A stretch of 64,000 nt of DNA. Source: Acanthaster planci (Eukaryota > Echinodermata > Asteroidea > Valvatida > Acanthasteridae). Shown in pieces: positions 35,676-49,400 of this stretch (its first letter is position 1; every line of letters starts with the position of its first letter). A program made the position numbers and the translations under genes. The DNA lies in contig NW_019091548.1 in assembly GCF_001949145.1 (NCBI RefSeq), positions 182,101-246,100 of the forward strand. Direction: 5' to 3'. The notes under the pieces were generated by a model. It saw only the letters and a list, made by a program, of their open reading frames with translations. It was not told the origin of the DNA and ran no database searches.

Positions 35676-37439
35676 GTGAGTGGAAATTTCTTCAATTCTA
35701 TACAGTGGCCACAACAATAATGTACCTAACCGCATTTTGTTTGCCCAAGACGGACTTTCATTTTCTCAGTTGTCAGTTCTAGCTTAGTTTTATATACACT
35801 GTAGTTTAAATAACTAGTTTGACGGATGATGTTTGGTTTGTAATGGGTAATCCGCACACATGCACAGTCAAGTGTGTTGTGCATGGGAAGGATTACTCTC
35901 GTCAGTTTTTTAATTTAACTGATTTTACACACTCGTTTAAGCTAGGTAAAATGTCAAGTTCGTAAAAGCATTGTTTTTGTGTGTTTTTTGTTTTTGTTTG
36001 TTTTTGTTTTATACGGGGACTTCGTACTTCATTCTTGTGCAAAGTTAGGTCGGAGCAATCGAGTCACGTGTGTTGTTAGTGCGTGGGTGTAAATGTATCC
36101 TACCTCAGAACTAGGTTGCGCAATAGAACTTGCTTGTCAAAATTTGGTTAGTGCTTCACCAGTCACATGCATCAAGTTTCTGCAAGACTGAAAATTACGC
36201 ATTAATGAAGAAAGCATAACGCGTCTGAACTGGCAATAAAGTGATTACTGATTCCATGGCCCTCTACGCCAAAATTACGTCAGAATTATGCAATGATCCT
36301 TCCCAAAATCATCACTCTGGAAAATACGGTGCAGAGGTGTTCAGGATAAGTCGATGAAATGTACAATCCCTGGCGGCTTTCCGGACAGAGACCGCTTTGT
36401 TTTTGCCATTTGTGAACGAACTTCCTCATTTGTAAATCGTCCAGGGAATTGTTTTTTCTCCAAACTAGTTGATCTCCCACCGACTGCAAGTTTGCTTTTT
36501 GGCCGTTGGTTTGTGGAAATACCGTTTGGGTTCACTCGTGGCGAGGTCTGGGGCTTCGCACTCATTGGCAATAGCACAAATGGATAAAGCCCAACACGAG
36601 ATTGTTCTTGACTGACTCTCTGCTTGATCTTCAACAGTTCAAGACAATATCATGTGATATTCCATCTTATAGGTGTTAAGTCCTTGTCGGGGTACGTGGA
36701 GTGTAACCCACTACAAGAATGGATAAGCTCGGTTATAATAGGTGGATTTCTCGCAGATGAAGGTATCCCAGCGGATTGGCTTATTCCAAGGAGTTGTTAC
36801 ATGGTTGTTTTTGTGAGAAAAAGGGAAAATGGCTCAGTAAAAGAAATTCAGATTGTCCTCTAATATTAAAGGCATAGGTCTATAACAGGATCTTTGTAGC
36901 TTTAATTAATACCATTGCAGCCGTGTGCATATGGATGTCTCTTTAACATGTTCTGGGAAATGCCTGGTACAAGTAGGACCTAGGCCTTCTGTGACATTCT
37001 TTGGAAACATCTCTCCAAAATAAAATGTTGAAAGGCTGTGTTTTTAAGGGGCAGTGAATAAAAAAGACCAAGGTTTCATACTGAGTTTCCTTCAAACGAA
37101 GTACTTCCTGCTTTTACCAGTCTGTGCAGGAGTGGTTTACCGCGAAAGCCCAGGGACCCAGTGAAGGTGACGGCTTTACTGGCACAGGTTCCTTTGTCTT
37201 CTGATTTAATCTGGGTTTCTTGTAAATTTGGTGGTGTGGAAAATGGCGGATTTTGTTTTGATTTCTGCGAATGAATTCTCCACTTGTCTGAATAAATATT
37301 TCTCTCTTCTTTATTTTCATTTGGTACCTTATTGACATCTAGTTTCGACGTACAGTAGACATATCTTTCATACCAAAGCACCATGGACTAAGTTTTTATA
37401 CTTCATTGTACATGCACATGCCCTTTTATTTGTACATAA

Positions 37440-37648
37440 TACACTGTAAAAAGGTTGGTCACATTTGGGTTGATATTTTGCCCAATGTTGGTGTAAATAT
37501 TAACTTCCCAACCTTAGGCAAATTCTTCCCAATCGTTGGTCAATGTTTGACCAACACTGATGGAAATTAACCAACAATGTGGTAACTTTAACCAAGGTTG
37601 GGCAAATAACAAATGCTCGACACTGTTTGACCAAATTTTTACAGTGTA
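37440..37648. mobile_element. MITE with TACACTGTAAAAA ends (IRF intron 1)
   Basis: The 209-base element begins TACACTGTAAAAA and ends TTTTTACAGTGTA. The interior is rich in GGTTGG, TTGACCAA and CCAACC units that pair across the element. This terminal sequence type is common among small animal MITEs. No coding capacity. Confidence 0.7.
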
Positions 37649-39010
37649 CATGTACATGTACATAAATACGCAGGACTATTAACAATACCGTTTGATATAG
37701 GCTGAGACATTTAAAAGCACAAGTGTAAGTCGCTTGTGCCTCTCTGATAAAATAAAACACGCGTATTTCAGCTATGAGGTCACATGACTTCAAAAGACAC
37801 CATTTGCAAGGTCGTATGAGTCACGTGGGCACGTCAAGCATCACTGGTGGCTAGAACCTCTATTTGCGAGCGTGGGTGGCATCAAGACTATACTCTATGA
37901 AAATGACGACTCGGTATATGTCTGTCATTCAGTGGAACCGTAATAAACTTATGGTGAACAATTCTTTCAATTTCACTTCCATTGCGGTTTAAACTTCCAT
38001 AGAGAGGTTGGATCAATTTCCACATAGCTTGGTGTGGGAAGCCGTGTTTAGGGCCACAATTTTCACGCATCATCCTGTCAAGTCAACCATCCATTCATAA
38101 AGTTTGCATGGTATCACCCATTGGTCCGTGAAGTCACTAGTTAGCACACGCTGACAGACGCAACCATCTTATTGGCTGACCGCCAATAACGTCAAACTAA
38201 TCAGATATGCTGTTATGACTCTACGCCACTCGCACCAGCCAAGAGAAGGTTCCTGGCCTTGCTGCTTTTGTAGTACAGTGTGGATTTACTATTGCTCAAT
38301 CGCATCTTTCACTTTGAGAGGCTCGTTGAACTTCAATCCATCGGCTTCTCTGGTGGTTTGAGGGAAGGTATCCAAGCGAGAGGCTTTTCCATACGGCACA
38401 TGAGTGTGCTAACAGAGTACGTACTACTTTCTTTTTTATTGTGATTGTAATTTTTGTATGTTTGTGCGAGACAGGGATAGTATTGTTTGGTTACACGGCC
38501 TCTGAGGTCGACTTGACTTTGTGGTTTCATCTTTTCCAAACATTTATCTCTAGCACATGAGTCTTCACACTTTGAAGTATATGAAAGTCATGTAGAGTTT
38601 TAAGTATGTAGCGTAAAAAGTATTACATTAAGTATTTAAGCTGGAAAAGCCGCTTTTTCATGTCACATCATTTGCTACAAAGCAATTTGGGATCTGCGTT
38701 TTTAAACGAAGATTAACCCCTTTGTTGGCCAACTGAATTGCATACAACGGTCAAAGATCTAGTCTAATGGTTCAACTTGCAAAGTTGCTACAGCAGAACG
38801 TAAGCTTGTAATTAAGTTCAGAACCTAACTGTGCAACTATGATGCACTGTCGCTGTTGAACATTTTCCGTTTATGTCTCGTTTAGCATTTAGCTCAGACA
38901 TTCTCCTAAAGTGAGGTGTAAAGGATGGTTAATGAAGCCAAACAATTTCATGCCAAGTTTTCCTGTCGATCTTGAATCATTTGGCCTGTAAACATAAAAG
39001 AATATAAAAA

Positions 39011-39054
39011 ACATGGCGGCGACCACGGTCCGTCGTCATTGGTCGTGAGCATAT
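39011..39054 (+). other. Candidate alternative first exon with YY1-like ATGGCGGC
   Basis: AACATGGCGGCGACC resembles a YY1-type initiator and starts a short frame MAATTVRRHWS-stop. The segment ends at AGCATAT|GTAAGT, a near-perfect donor, 1.06 kb before the acceptor of coding exon 2. It could be a second, TATA-less promoter for the IRF gene. Only the motif and the donor support this. Confidence 0.25.
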
Positions 39055-40139
39055 GTAAGTATAGGTGCACCACTCAGCAAATTTCGCAATTGAACGGTAC
39101 ACTCAGCCCAAGAGAATGTGACGCTGAACGTGGAAACTTCAAACCAACCTACATCTAAATGTTGACCGTGAGAGGCTATTAAATTTGTCTTTTCAGCTCC
39201 TATTTGCGACTGAATTTCATTCTATTTCGGTTTTAAGAAATAGAGAAACCATGAAATAGCGGAATAGGCCCCAATATAGTGGGATAAATTACTACCACAG
39301 GCTGTATCACTAACAAGTCTGTTATAATTTGTCGGCAAGTATGCCCCATGAGATTATATAGAAAGAATGAAATGTCATAAAATCACACAAGAGTTTGTTC
39401 TTTCACAATACTGGATATACATGTATAATGGTATAATTTCAGTCATTATACATGTACTTCAGTTCACACTTATGACTAATATGCATCTTTCAACTGTACT
39501 ATATGTGACTATCACAATGTTGAAGATGTATATATTTACAAATTGTCCTTAGTCATTGTCCCAGTTTAAATTGGAATGATATTTTAAGTTTACATGTTTT
39601 ATACACTGCCTTGCACGACGCTACATTGAATGCTGCTGCAACATGTCGTTTCGCCGTCAGTCACAGCAGAAAAACATAACAGGGTCCATTGTGTGTAATT
39701 TGAGTTATTCCTTTAGACTTCGATTCCCGTAATGACTTTATCTGCAAATGTTTTGCTTTACATCATAGACTGAATGTTTTATCGAGTTTGGCTGAACGTG
39801 TAATTTTTATGGACTTTCCACGAAATGTTTCTATTGTGTGAATGAATGAGAAAGATTCCATTGACGAGGAAGTAGACTTAAGGCTTGTGTACTTGGGTAC
39901 TACTCGGCATGTTATTGTTAGAATGACATAAGCGAACATAAAAATTAGAAATGGAATCGATCGATCGATGAAAATGTAAAGCTATGAAGGTACCTGGCAG
40001 AAAGAAGGATCACAAAACATTGAAGCTTTGCCTTTGTTATTCCAAAGATACTAATTATGTCCACCGTATTTCAACCGGTAACTAACAATGAGGATCCTTT
40101 TGTGTTTCCAACAGAACCTTTCGGAAACCTAACCGAAGC

Positions 40140-40428
40140 ATGCCGGTACTGATGACCACTCCCTCGCCGTCCAGTCACGCCAGCTTCCCCGTTACCACCA
40201 GCGGTGGCGACACGGTCCACGCAGCAAGTCTTTCTCCATCCAGGCCGGCGGAGAGGATGCGGCTCCGGCCCTGGCTCATCCGAAACATCGAGGAGAAGAC
40301 GATACCAGGATTAGAGTGGTTGGATAAGGAGGAGAGACTAGTGAAGATTCCCTGGAAGCACGCAGCGAGGCACGGGTGGACGTGCGACAAGGACGCCTCT
40401 CTCTTCCGCGCTTGGGCCATTCATACCA
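40140..40428 (+). CDS. IRF1/2-like: IRF coding exon 2 (start codon, five-tryptophan region)
   Basis: The acceptor TTTCCAACAG lies at 40105-40114 and 25 bases of 5' UTR precede ATG 40140 (A at -3). The exon encodes residues 1-96 and ends after AWAIHT in phase 1 at the donor GTAAGT. The intron after AIHT falls inside the DNA-binding domain, just before the loop leading to the recognition helix. GC-rich compared with the flanking introns. Confidence 0.9.
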
Positions 40429-43400
40429 GTAAGTCACCTTCCTCTATCGCTGCTTCCTCTTGAACATTTTTACCAAGCACATTGCCGAATATCCATGCAA
40501 TTTTAGCGTTCACACTCCTTTACAAAGTCACATGTGACACGAAAAGTCAAAGTTACCTCAACCTAACTGCGGCTAATTATCTGAGTGAAATGTAGAATTT
40601 TAGTGAGGCTTTTTAACGAAATCAATTCCCCTTCATTTGAAAACTTTGATAAAAAATCTACTTTAATACATTAAAACATTGGTCCAGTGTAATGCAACAG
40701 AGATGCAAGATAGGATAAAATTGAACTACTTCACCTTTCGACCTCCTCAATCTCCATCAAAGCTCCCCTCTTTTTTGCCTTCCTCGAGAACCTCGAGATC
40801 TAGATGTTTTTTCACCCCCATCCACGAACTCTCGTTTCCCCTTTCCTGTGTATGTTACGAGGTATTTCAAAAGTTTTCGTATAACTTCCAAACGGTTCAG
40901 AATGCCAGTTCTCTTTTTATCCATTAAGATGTTTGCATTTTTCTTTGAATGAAAATAAACTTACGGGTATATGCAAATGCGTAATATGTTTTACCCAGTT
41001 TGTGCAGTCTGATAACTGGAGTGTTCACAGTTAAAATAAGTGCTTAATTAAATCTAGGTAATGTTTCTGTAGGATGTAGGTTCATACAGTAATAAATGGC
41101 GCCGATTCATACAAACGAAAGGAAAAAAATAAATCATTTTTATATGCTTTATAAAATTGGATTTTCATTCAATCTTTGGATCTATCAACTTTTAAAGACC
41201 TGTAACATCTTAAGTTTTTTGTAGTTGCTGTGTGTATTTTAATTCAAACAAATTGTACAGCCATGAATTTTGATCATAATGACTTATCTGAAGTGGTAAT
41301 GGATGTAATTACGATACTTCATTATGTTGTTTAAAAGTGCGCCCATTAAAAATTCTTGATTGTGTAGTTGCTGAGACAGAAATCTGAAAATCGTTTGCAT
41401 TTTAAGAAACCGAATTCAAGGCAAAGAAATGCCTGCATCCTCGTTCCAGTAACAAACTTGTTCCTGCAATTAACTCGAACTAAATTTCCGTGATCAAAAT
41501 GAGGTTAATTATGGATTGATTTGGGACGTGTCTGAGGGAATATGAGGTTGAGCAGCCCCCGGTTTATCGACGTTAACGAATAAGTCACCAATTGACAGCC
41601 GATTTTTAGCCCAAAGCACATCCTAAGTCAATAAAATGAAATAGAGATTCTCTAGTTTAATGTGAACCCTGCTTCTGAAAAACAAAATGAAAGTAAAATA
41701 AAATAAAAAAAACCAAACCGACATACATTTGGGCAGTCGCACATTGCCAGAGCAACACATGGCGCAAGCCAGCCTCCAGCTCGCTCCAGACAACCCAAGA
41801 AATCGATAGTTAACTTTGGCACTAGGGAGTAGAACAAATAGGCAAATAAAACCGAGCAAATTAGCTGTAATTTTTAGGCGCGTTCTTCGACAAGGGCGGG
41901 AAAATAGCAAGCGATAAAAATCAGATCGATATTAATCAAATAAACATGTGGCTGTTGTATCTCTGGTTGAGTGGAGCCTTTGGGAAGAAGAAAAACACCA
42001 TAAATAAAGTTTTGGATTAAATAATTTACAAATCTTTTTTAATTGGTGAATTTCATTTGAAATCGTGTGGGATATTGAAACGAGTCTATTTATGGTGGTG
42101 TGGAAGTGGGGGAACGGATTTTTTTTAATGAGGAAGATCTCTGATTTGAGATATTTGAACAAATATATTACTGGGAAGGAGTTTGATAGGAAGGAGAAAA
42201 TAAAATCTGTTTCTTAAGACAACTCTCTTGACTGTAGACGTTAGTGACTTACACTTTTGAATGAAATCAAAGACGAATTGTAAAATCAATTCTGCCATGC
42301 CATGTTGAACGAAAACTATGTCATTTGTAAGTAATTATAAAAAGACCAACTGTTCTTGGAGTTACATGTACTTCTTCTGAAAATCCATTCCCTGTCACGA
42401 CCGTCTCTTATTTTCGAACGAAAGAAAGGTTATTTTATTCCATTTTAAGTTAAGCTAACGTACTTTTCCTTATTGCAAAACAAAGGAAACGGCAATTACT
42501 TAACAAATCACCTGCCTTTTGTGCACGGTGTGTACTGTATAGTATTTTTTAATGAAAATATTGAAATTGAAAATCAAATAACGTGTTACGAAATTGTCTT
42601 ATTCTTAGCGTGGGAATGAATCTTCACAACAAGGAAGGGACAAGCCTCGAAACAAGGAACCACGACCGAATTCGGCCCGGTTCAAAACGAGGAAATTTGG
42701 TCCATAATTTCACAACTGCCTTATGGGTCGAAAGTTGGCAAAAAAACTGCAGTTTCCTTCACCGTCACGAAATCTGATTAGTCGCGATAGTATTGGGTAA
42801 CGCTCTTTTTTTTCGTGTAAGTTTTTGTGTTTTAACCAGTCGTTTATTATGGGGCAACATACGAGATACTTTTCACAATCAAGGTTGTTATTAACATCTT
42901 TTAATTTAAAACTGTATCTTACACGGAAATGCTGTAAAATTTTATTGTATGAACTCGCCTATATACTGTGACTATATCAGAGATTATTTCCCACAAGACA
43001 AAACAAAATAAAATAATACGAAACTCGTATTTTTGAAAATGTTTTGGCAATGTCATTTCCCAGATAGTTGGCATTTACTGTGCGTCAACAATCAGTCATC
43101 TCTTTTTCATGCACTGTTGAATTTAATGTCAGCGTTTACGCACTCATTTGTAATTTTGCAGCTTTTGCAGCCAAACTGGGAAAACCGTACATCGTGCAAG
43201 GAAATGCCAGACAGGGGATTGAGCGCTGCCGTACGTCCCAGAAAGTCCATGCATTCCCAATTCAACGTTCACTGTCAATAAGCCATTTGCGAGTTAAATT
43301 TGAATAAAATCTGGTGCACTGAGTTTCTGACTGCACAAAACATTACGATTTAAATTCCCCAGACTAAAGACACTGTTGCTATACCTCGTGATTCGGAGCA

Positions 43401-46400
43401 AGCTTTCTCATAGCGACCACCATCTCTGGAATGGGCTGGTTCCTTTGTGCCCTTCTTATCCACTGATAACAGTGTATTGTTGCAAGGCGTCTCTTATGTA
43501 ACTAAGCAAAAACTTCCCCCGAATCACGAGGTATAGTAACAGTGGTTTTAGTTAGGAGAATTCAAGTTGTTCTGTTCACGTGAATTTAAAGCACTCAGTG
43601 TACCAAATTTGGGTCAAAGTTAAATCGCAAAAGGCTTATTATCTTTGACCTTAATATCGGAACAAAACATCGTTTAGCAGATGTCAGTAACTGTCCACAG
43701 AGGAAAAAATTTTCTTTCAACCAACGGCACTCGCCCATTCTAAGAAAACGCGGATTCAAATCACTTTATGATATGCACGTTCATCTCTGAGCTCCATACC
43801 TCCAGCAGGCCACGCAGTTGTCAGGTTGATAATCAGTTGAACGGAGTTGTAATCTGTAATGGCATTAGCCCCGAATTTATCCCGCATGTTAGCCTGGCAA
43901 AATGCGGAGGGGGTCATATGCAAGCCAGTAGCATATCCAGTTTGCCTGGATGGGGTGGGTGTGTGTGCGTGTGCTAAACATGATGATTCAAGTTTTAACG
44001 CGTAAAGTTTGTCACTACCCCTTCAAAAAGGTAATACATACGGTACAATTTCGAAAGTGTTAGCGCGTTCAATTCCTACAAAAAATATGGCAACATGTCC
44101 CGGGGGGCCAACTTGCGCCCCCCCCCCATGCGCCACTGATGCAAACCCTGAAATCAGTGAATTGTCATGGAAGAAATTAATCATCTGTTATGTTGAAATC
44201 TCTTGGAAAGTCTCGCAGCATTAGAAAATGAAGTCCCCGAGGGAAATAAAGAATGTCGAAAACAGCGGGATCAAATTGGCGGGAAAATCAGACATCGGCC
44301 CACCTTGTACTTGGCAAGGGCTGTCACGGTGTAATGAGATTACCTTGCTGGCAGAGGCTGGCATGTCGAAACAGAGCCGCGTAAAGTCAGCAAAGAAACG
44401 ATAGTGCACATTCATGTAAAATTGCTGATGACTCTGTTGATTTTAAAGTGTAATTCAGATGTAAAGACCATTCTTTTAATTGTTGTCTATACAATTGTCA
44501 TTATAGTTGAAAGGTACTGGAGAGGTTTTGTTTGTTAGTTGGGTGGGTTGTAGGGTTGCATGTTTGTTTGTTTGTTTGTTTGTTTGTTGGGGTGTTGGGG
44601 TGTTTGTTTGTTTGTTTGTTTGTTTGAAACTTACTATACATATAAGATCTTTTTCTCAATGTTGTAATTAGTAAACCTCCATTCTGTTAGGCATAATTCT
44701 CGTGGCACGATCTTTGTAAATTGGGTCAACTTAAAAGCCAAAGGAAATGCACGCGTTGTGCATCAATTTCCAATTGTTTGTTTCACTATGTTAGTGGAAG
44801 GAAACCCGTTAAATTGCAGCTTCTTTCTTCTTCTACCACAGCAACAGGTCCAATTTCCAAATTATTTGAAAATTCTGTCTGAAATTCAGTTTTACACTTT
44901 GGTTTCATACGCCGGTGCAAAAAAGTGCATTTCAAGTCCCCTTGCAACACCAAACAGCTGACAATATGCTTACTGATGATTCCTTTGACAAAACTATTGA
45001 ATATTCACGATGATTCAGCGGGTGCGTGGGTGTAATACAGGTCATAGAGCAAGGGGTTTCCAAGCGGCACACGGTAAACCCAGGTGGTATGTTTTTTGAT
45101 AGAGTTGTTAAGTTAGCTATGCAAAGGGCTGACTCAAAGTCACGAGTCGAAGCTGCGAGCAAACAAACAACTTTGTTTGTGCCCCGTTCTCGTACCGAGT
45201 GCAAGCACAACATTCCTGCGTCCCAAGAAGTTTGTGTGAGAACACAAGCAGCAGTGGGGTTGGGCCGCCAAGCTGTTTCTATCCAACTTTTTATGAATTC
45301 TTTTTGGATTATGGTTGTCTGTTTTACCTCAATGATGGAACTACATTAATAACTTGTGATGAAACTTTCAGCGAGGAGTGGGCGCGAGTTTTTGTTGTGA
45401 AGGAAGTCGGAGCCCGGCCTAAGTCGTCATTGCGAAATGATCACTCCATAGGCCTATACATGTACAGTGAGAAGTTACAGGACATCATTTTCGTCGTTTT
45501 GTGAGATAATGCCGAAACTCCACGACCTGCCAGCACATCTCCAGCACGCACCCGCTTTGGATAATTATTTTGAAGAAAGAGGCTGCTTAACATCTGCACT
45601 GGTGTACGTAGAATGTCATCATGCCGTTTTGCGTTGTGATAAAATGCCACGGGTGTAGCGCAATTAATTTTAGCATAAAAAGTAAAGGGAAATGATAAAT
45701 TCCTTTTAATTATTGAAATAAAATGAGTGGTCGATGACAGCAGAAATTCAAATCGGAACTCATGAAAACTTCTTGGAAGTGGACTTGTAAACAGTATCAG
45801 CGTGTTTTCAATTTCCCAAACTCCGTCAAAACACATGATTAAGGCATCATGTTGCGAACGGTAATCTCTTCCTTTGATTTGGTAGTTTTCCAGAATTAAC
45901 TGCTCACAAGGCTTCGTGATCATGATTTCAGTGATTCAACAAAAATAGTTCAACCTGTATCCGTGTGATAGGAAATAAACCATACATTGTGACTTGACTT
46001 TAAAGGTACCCGTTTATGAATGGGGCTTTCCCACTTTACTATTTGACTCTGAAACAAAGTTGCATGATTCACCAGTGAAGTTTATTATTATGCCGAGTCA
46101 TTTTCCAGGGTCTGTTCTGTTGGCATGCTTGTTGCCTGGGGTTATTTTGCGTGGGTGGGCATTTTTCTTTAGAGTACCGAGTCACAAGTTACGCTTGATT
46201 GCGCGATGGGATTCCCTAGCCCACGCGCAGACCAAATGCATTGCAGATATAGAGTTCACTTTACTACGCAAGACGTTGTCTATGATGCTGCAAAAAGGAA
46301 AGAGAAAGATCAAAGAGTTCCTCGATGAGTTACGTTAACACAGAAATATTTGACCAAAAATATACATAAAAATGAAAAACAAACGTCATGTCTGACAATG

Positions 46401-49400
46401 GACACTTAAAGAATCAAATTGCTTACTGTCATACATCTGGACAGAAATTCCGAAATTTTTTAAGCTGAAATTATGCAAACACAAGTTTAAAAAAATAAAA
46501 CCGTACAAATTATTTATCAGAGCGATCCAAACTATTGAGGATATTCTCATACATTACCTTTGAAACACGTAACTCCCGAACAGGCTTCATCACACTATGA
46601 AACGGTTTTCATGACCTTTTAAATGAAATCCATATGCCCATTAAGTAGCAGCATAGAAGGAGTTCTGGAAATTATTAGAATGACCTAATTTGCTCCATTC
46701 TCCTGTTAACTGTTTGTCTCAGACGTGGATCAGGCTCGTAATTGAATTTGTGGGAAAATTGAAACACGCGGTCTGTCCCTATCTTGTGCACACGTGTACC
46801 GTTAACATGTACTCTACATTGCGTGTGCGCAATGACAAACCTCAACAGACAGGAGAGAGCCAGCTGTGTTGATTGTGTTTTAACGGAGACCTTGATCGCT
46901 GAAAAGTTCATTTTTTACCCCATTATCATGATTTTTGCTCTGGCTGCTATAGTATCTGTGGCCAATCATCGCCGGAGAGGTTGGAGGGGCGCCTACACAG
47001 GACCGAAAATAACTGATGCTTTTACGATTTTTACCCGTTCTGAGAATGTTGGTACTAATTTCAGAATGTTTGCTCGTCCTTCTGGCGATCCCGCTGCTGT
47101 ACTGTGTAGACGGAACCACCTAAAGTTTAATCCCGAGACAATGCACCTTACTTGATAAAGAGATTTATGAAAACGTTCCATATTTATCTTATTTTTCCAC
47201 GTTTCTGGGCATCAAGAGCCAATTGCACAACATCCTATACAGCTCTGTAGGATGTATTCGACAGTTGTTATGTGTGTGTACATGTGCATTAAATTCATGT
47301 GCGAGCCTAACTTAGAACTTAGAGCGCTGTCATTCATTCAACACAGAATCCTTACCCTCGAATTGCGTAATGGCAAGCGGCATCCCCACGGCGTCACAAA
47401 TCGCCCCGGAGCAAATTGGGTGGAAAAATATGTGCATTTATTGTAAGAACTCCGCTGCTGCACACATTGCACACAATGATCAAGGACCTTTCGGCTGTTT
47501 TGCGAAAGAAAAGATACTTGGCATTTTGCGTGGGTGGACGGTGTAGATTTACGGCGCGCGCTCCTGATTTTCTAAAGGCAGCGGGCGTTACGTCGTTGAC
47601 TCGTGACTCGCTGGAGGTCAGTGAGGTCGGGTTGAGAATTGGGCCGATGGCTCAACGCGGAGATCCCCCGTCAGTTCTTTCCCTTCTGTTTGAACGGCTT
47701 ACGTGGTAGAAGAGCTTTCGCTATCCGCTATGTATATGGCTTTCTTTTCGCACCATCTTATGCTATAGGCTAGAATAGCACTGCTACCATGAAGGGTTCA
47801 TTAAACTTTGGTTCTTTGGTCTTTATCTGAACCCTTTTCCCTGATATTTGCTACGTCCAATTATGGTCGGAACAATTTGCTTCAGTAATGGACGTGCTTT
47901 TAAGTGAGGTTTTTTTTTATATAGTCGAGCTTATTCCACGCCTTCGTTTACAACCAAGAAAAGATCGAGCATAGAATTAACCGTCAACCGATTTCTGTTC
48001 GCTTTCAAAAAGGCAAATAATTTTGCCATGCGTAAAGGCTTCCATAGCGTAATATACTTGCCCAAAATCTGCATTACAGTGCTGATTACTGACTGTACTG
48101 ACTATGAGTCCTTAATTAAGTGAAGTAATAATTAATTTCTTAATACAAGAAAAACAGTGTAAACCTCAACTGGAATCTCCCAGAGGGAAATTTAATGTTT
48201 GAAAAAAAAATTAAAGGGCTTGTGTGCTACCCCAAGAACTGTGGGAGCGGAGTGGACGTCGGACCCCATAGTTCTGGGGGTACTTGCGCGCATGGTTGAG
48301 TTGAAGCTCGTGACTTGGGTAGGACAATTGATCCCATATGCCAAGCGTAGAATGCTAGGGATTCCCACAGTAAAATCTTAACAGAGCAAGCCGGATTGCG
48401 CAATGAACAGTGGCACGTGTGCCGGTCGACATACTTTTCCGCTTAGGGCCTACTCGATGAACGTTCTCATTCAGTGTCGGAATAAACCCTGCTCGCTGGA
48501 GACTCTGCAACATTCCTGTTGAAAAAAAGAAAAAGAAATACAAGGGAAATCCCATTTTCAGGGAAACGCAATCGCTGTGACTGCAGCACCGGTGTATTCA
48601 CAAGGTTCAATTAAATTAATGAACGAATTCTCAAAAGTAATTCGATTCAAATTGTTATTCTAATGAAAAACTATCAAAAATTATTAGCAATGTATTACCG
48701 ATAAAAAGTTGTCATTCATTGTCGTTTTCGCTGGGACCTTTTTATCAGACCGAACTACAACCAACTTACCCAACTTACTGTCGTGGCTGTATGTTGAAAC
48801 AATTTCACAGTCAAGGACGAGCAAGTCAGCACAGGAACCCTCAAGCAAGTTACCCACGCGTGGATAGCTATCTCACACTGTGATCCCTAAATATCAATTT
48901 TTCTTGCATTAATCATACACGTCCCACAAAGAGAAGGGACCGCGCAGATTCGGCACTTCCAACCGCAACAAGCTCAGTATATGACAAACCACAGGAATGT
49001 GGGGCAATTGAACTTTTTGCGCAATTTAGTGTTTGTCACCGAATAATCATTGTTTAGAACGTGGTGAAGAGAATTAGGTCAATATTCAATCTTTTACATG
49101 TTTAAATTATATTCAATAGATTCATTAGAAGTTTAACTGATGTATGTCTCTGTCGTTCGTGTTTCTAATCAGTTGTAATTTCTCTCACATTTCGCAGAAA
49201 AATATGATCCAATTTCCAACACTCCGAAGGCAAACCCCAAGATCTGGAAGGCCAACTTCCGATGTGCGATCAATTCCCTTCCCGACATCTTGGAGGTGAA
49301 GGGTCAGGGCAAGAGTAAAGGGAATGACGCTTTCAAAATTTATAAACTGATCCCGAAAAAGGCCAGGAGAACCAGAACTCGTAAGTCGGATTTCTTCGTT

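Larger units (their letters stand above)
35676..40114 (+). other. Intron 1 of the IRF gene
   Basis: About 4.4 kb from GTGAGT to TTTCCAACAG. It contains a MITE (37440-37648) and a possible alternative first exon ending at 39054. No other coding exon recognised. Confidence 0.5.
40429..49197 (+). other. Intron 2 of the IRF gene
   Basis: 8.8 kb. It contains a MITE (43363-43552), a (TTTG)n microsatellite (44561-44626) and, between 45.0 and 47.7 kb, an unusual density of unrecognised open frames on both strands (longest 160 codons, 45441-45923 minus). No IRF exon was found in it. Confidence 0.6.
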
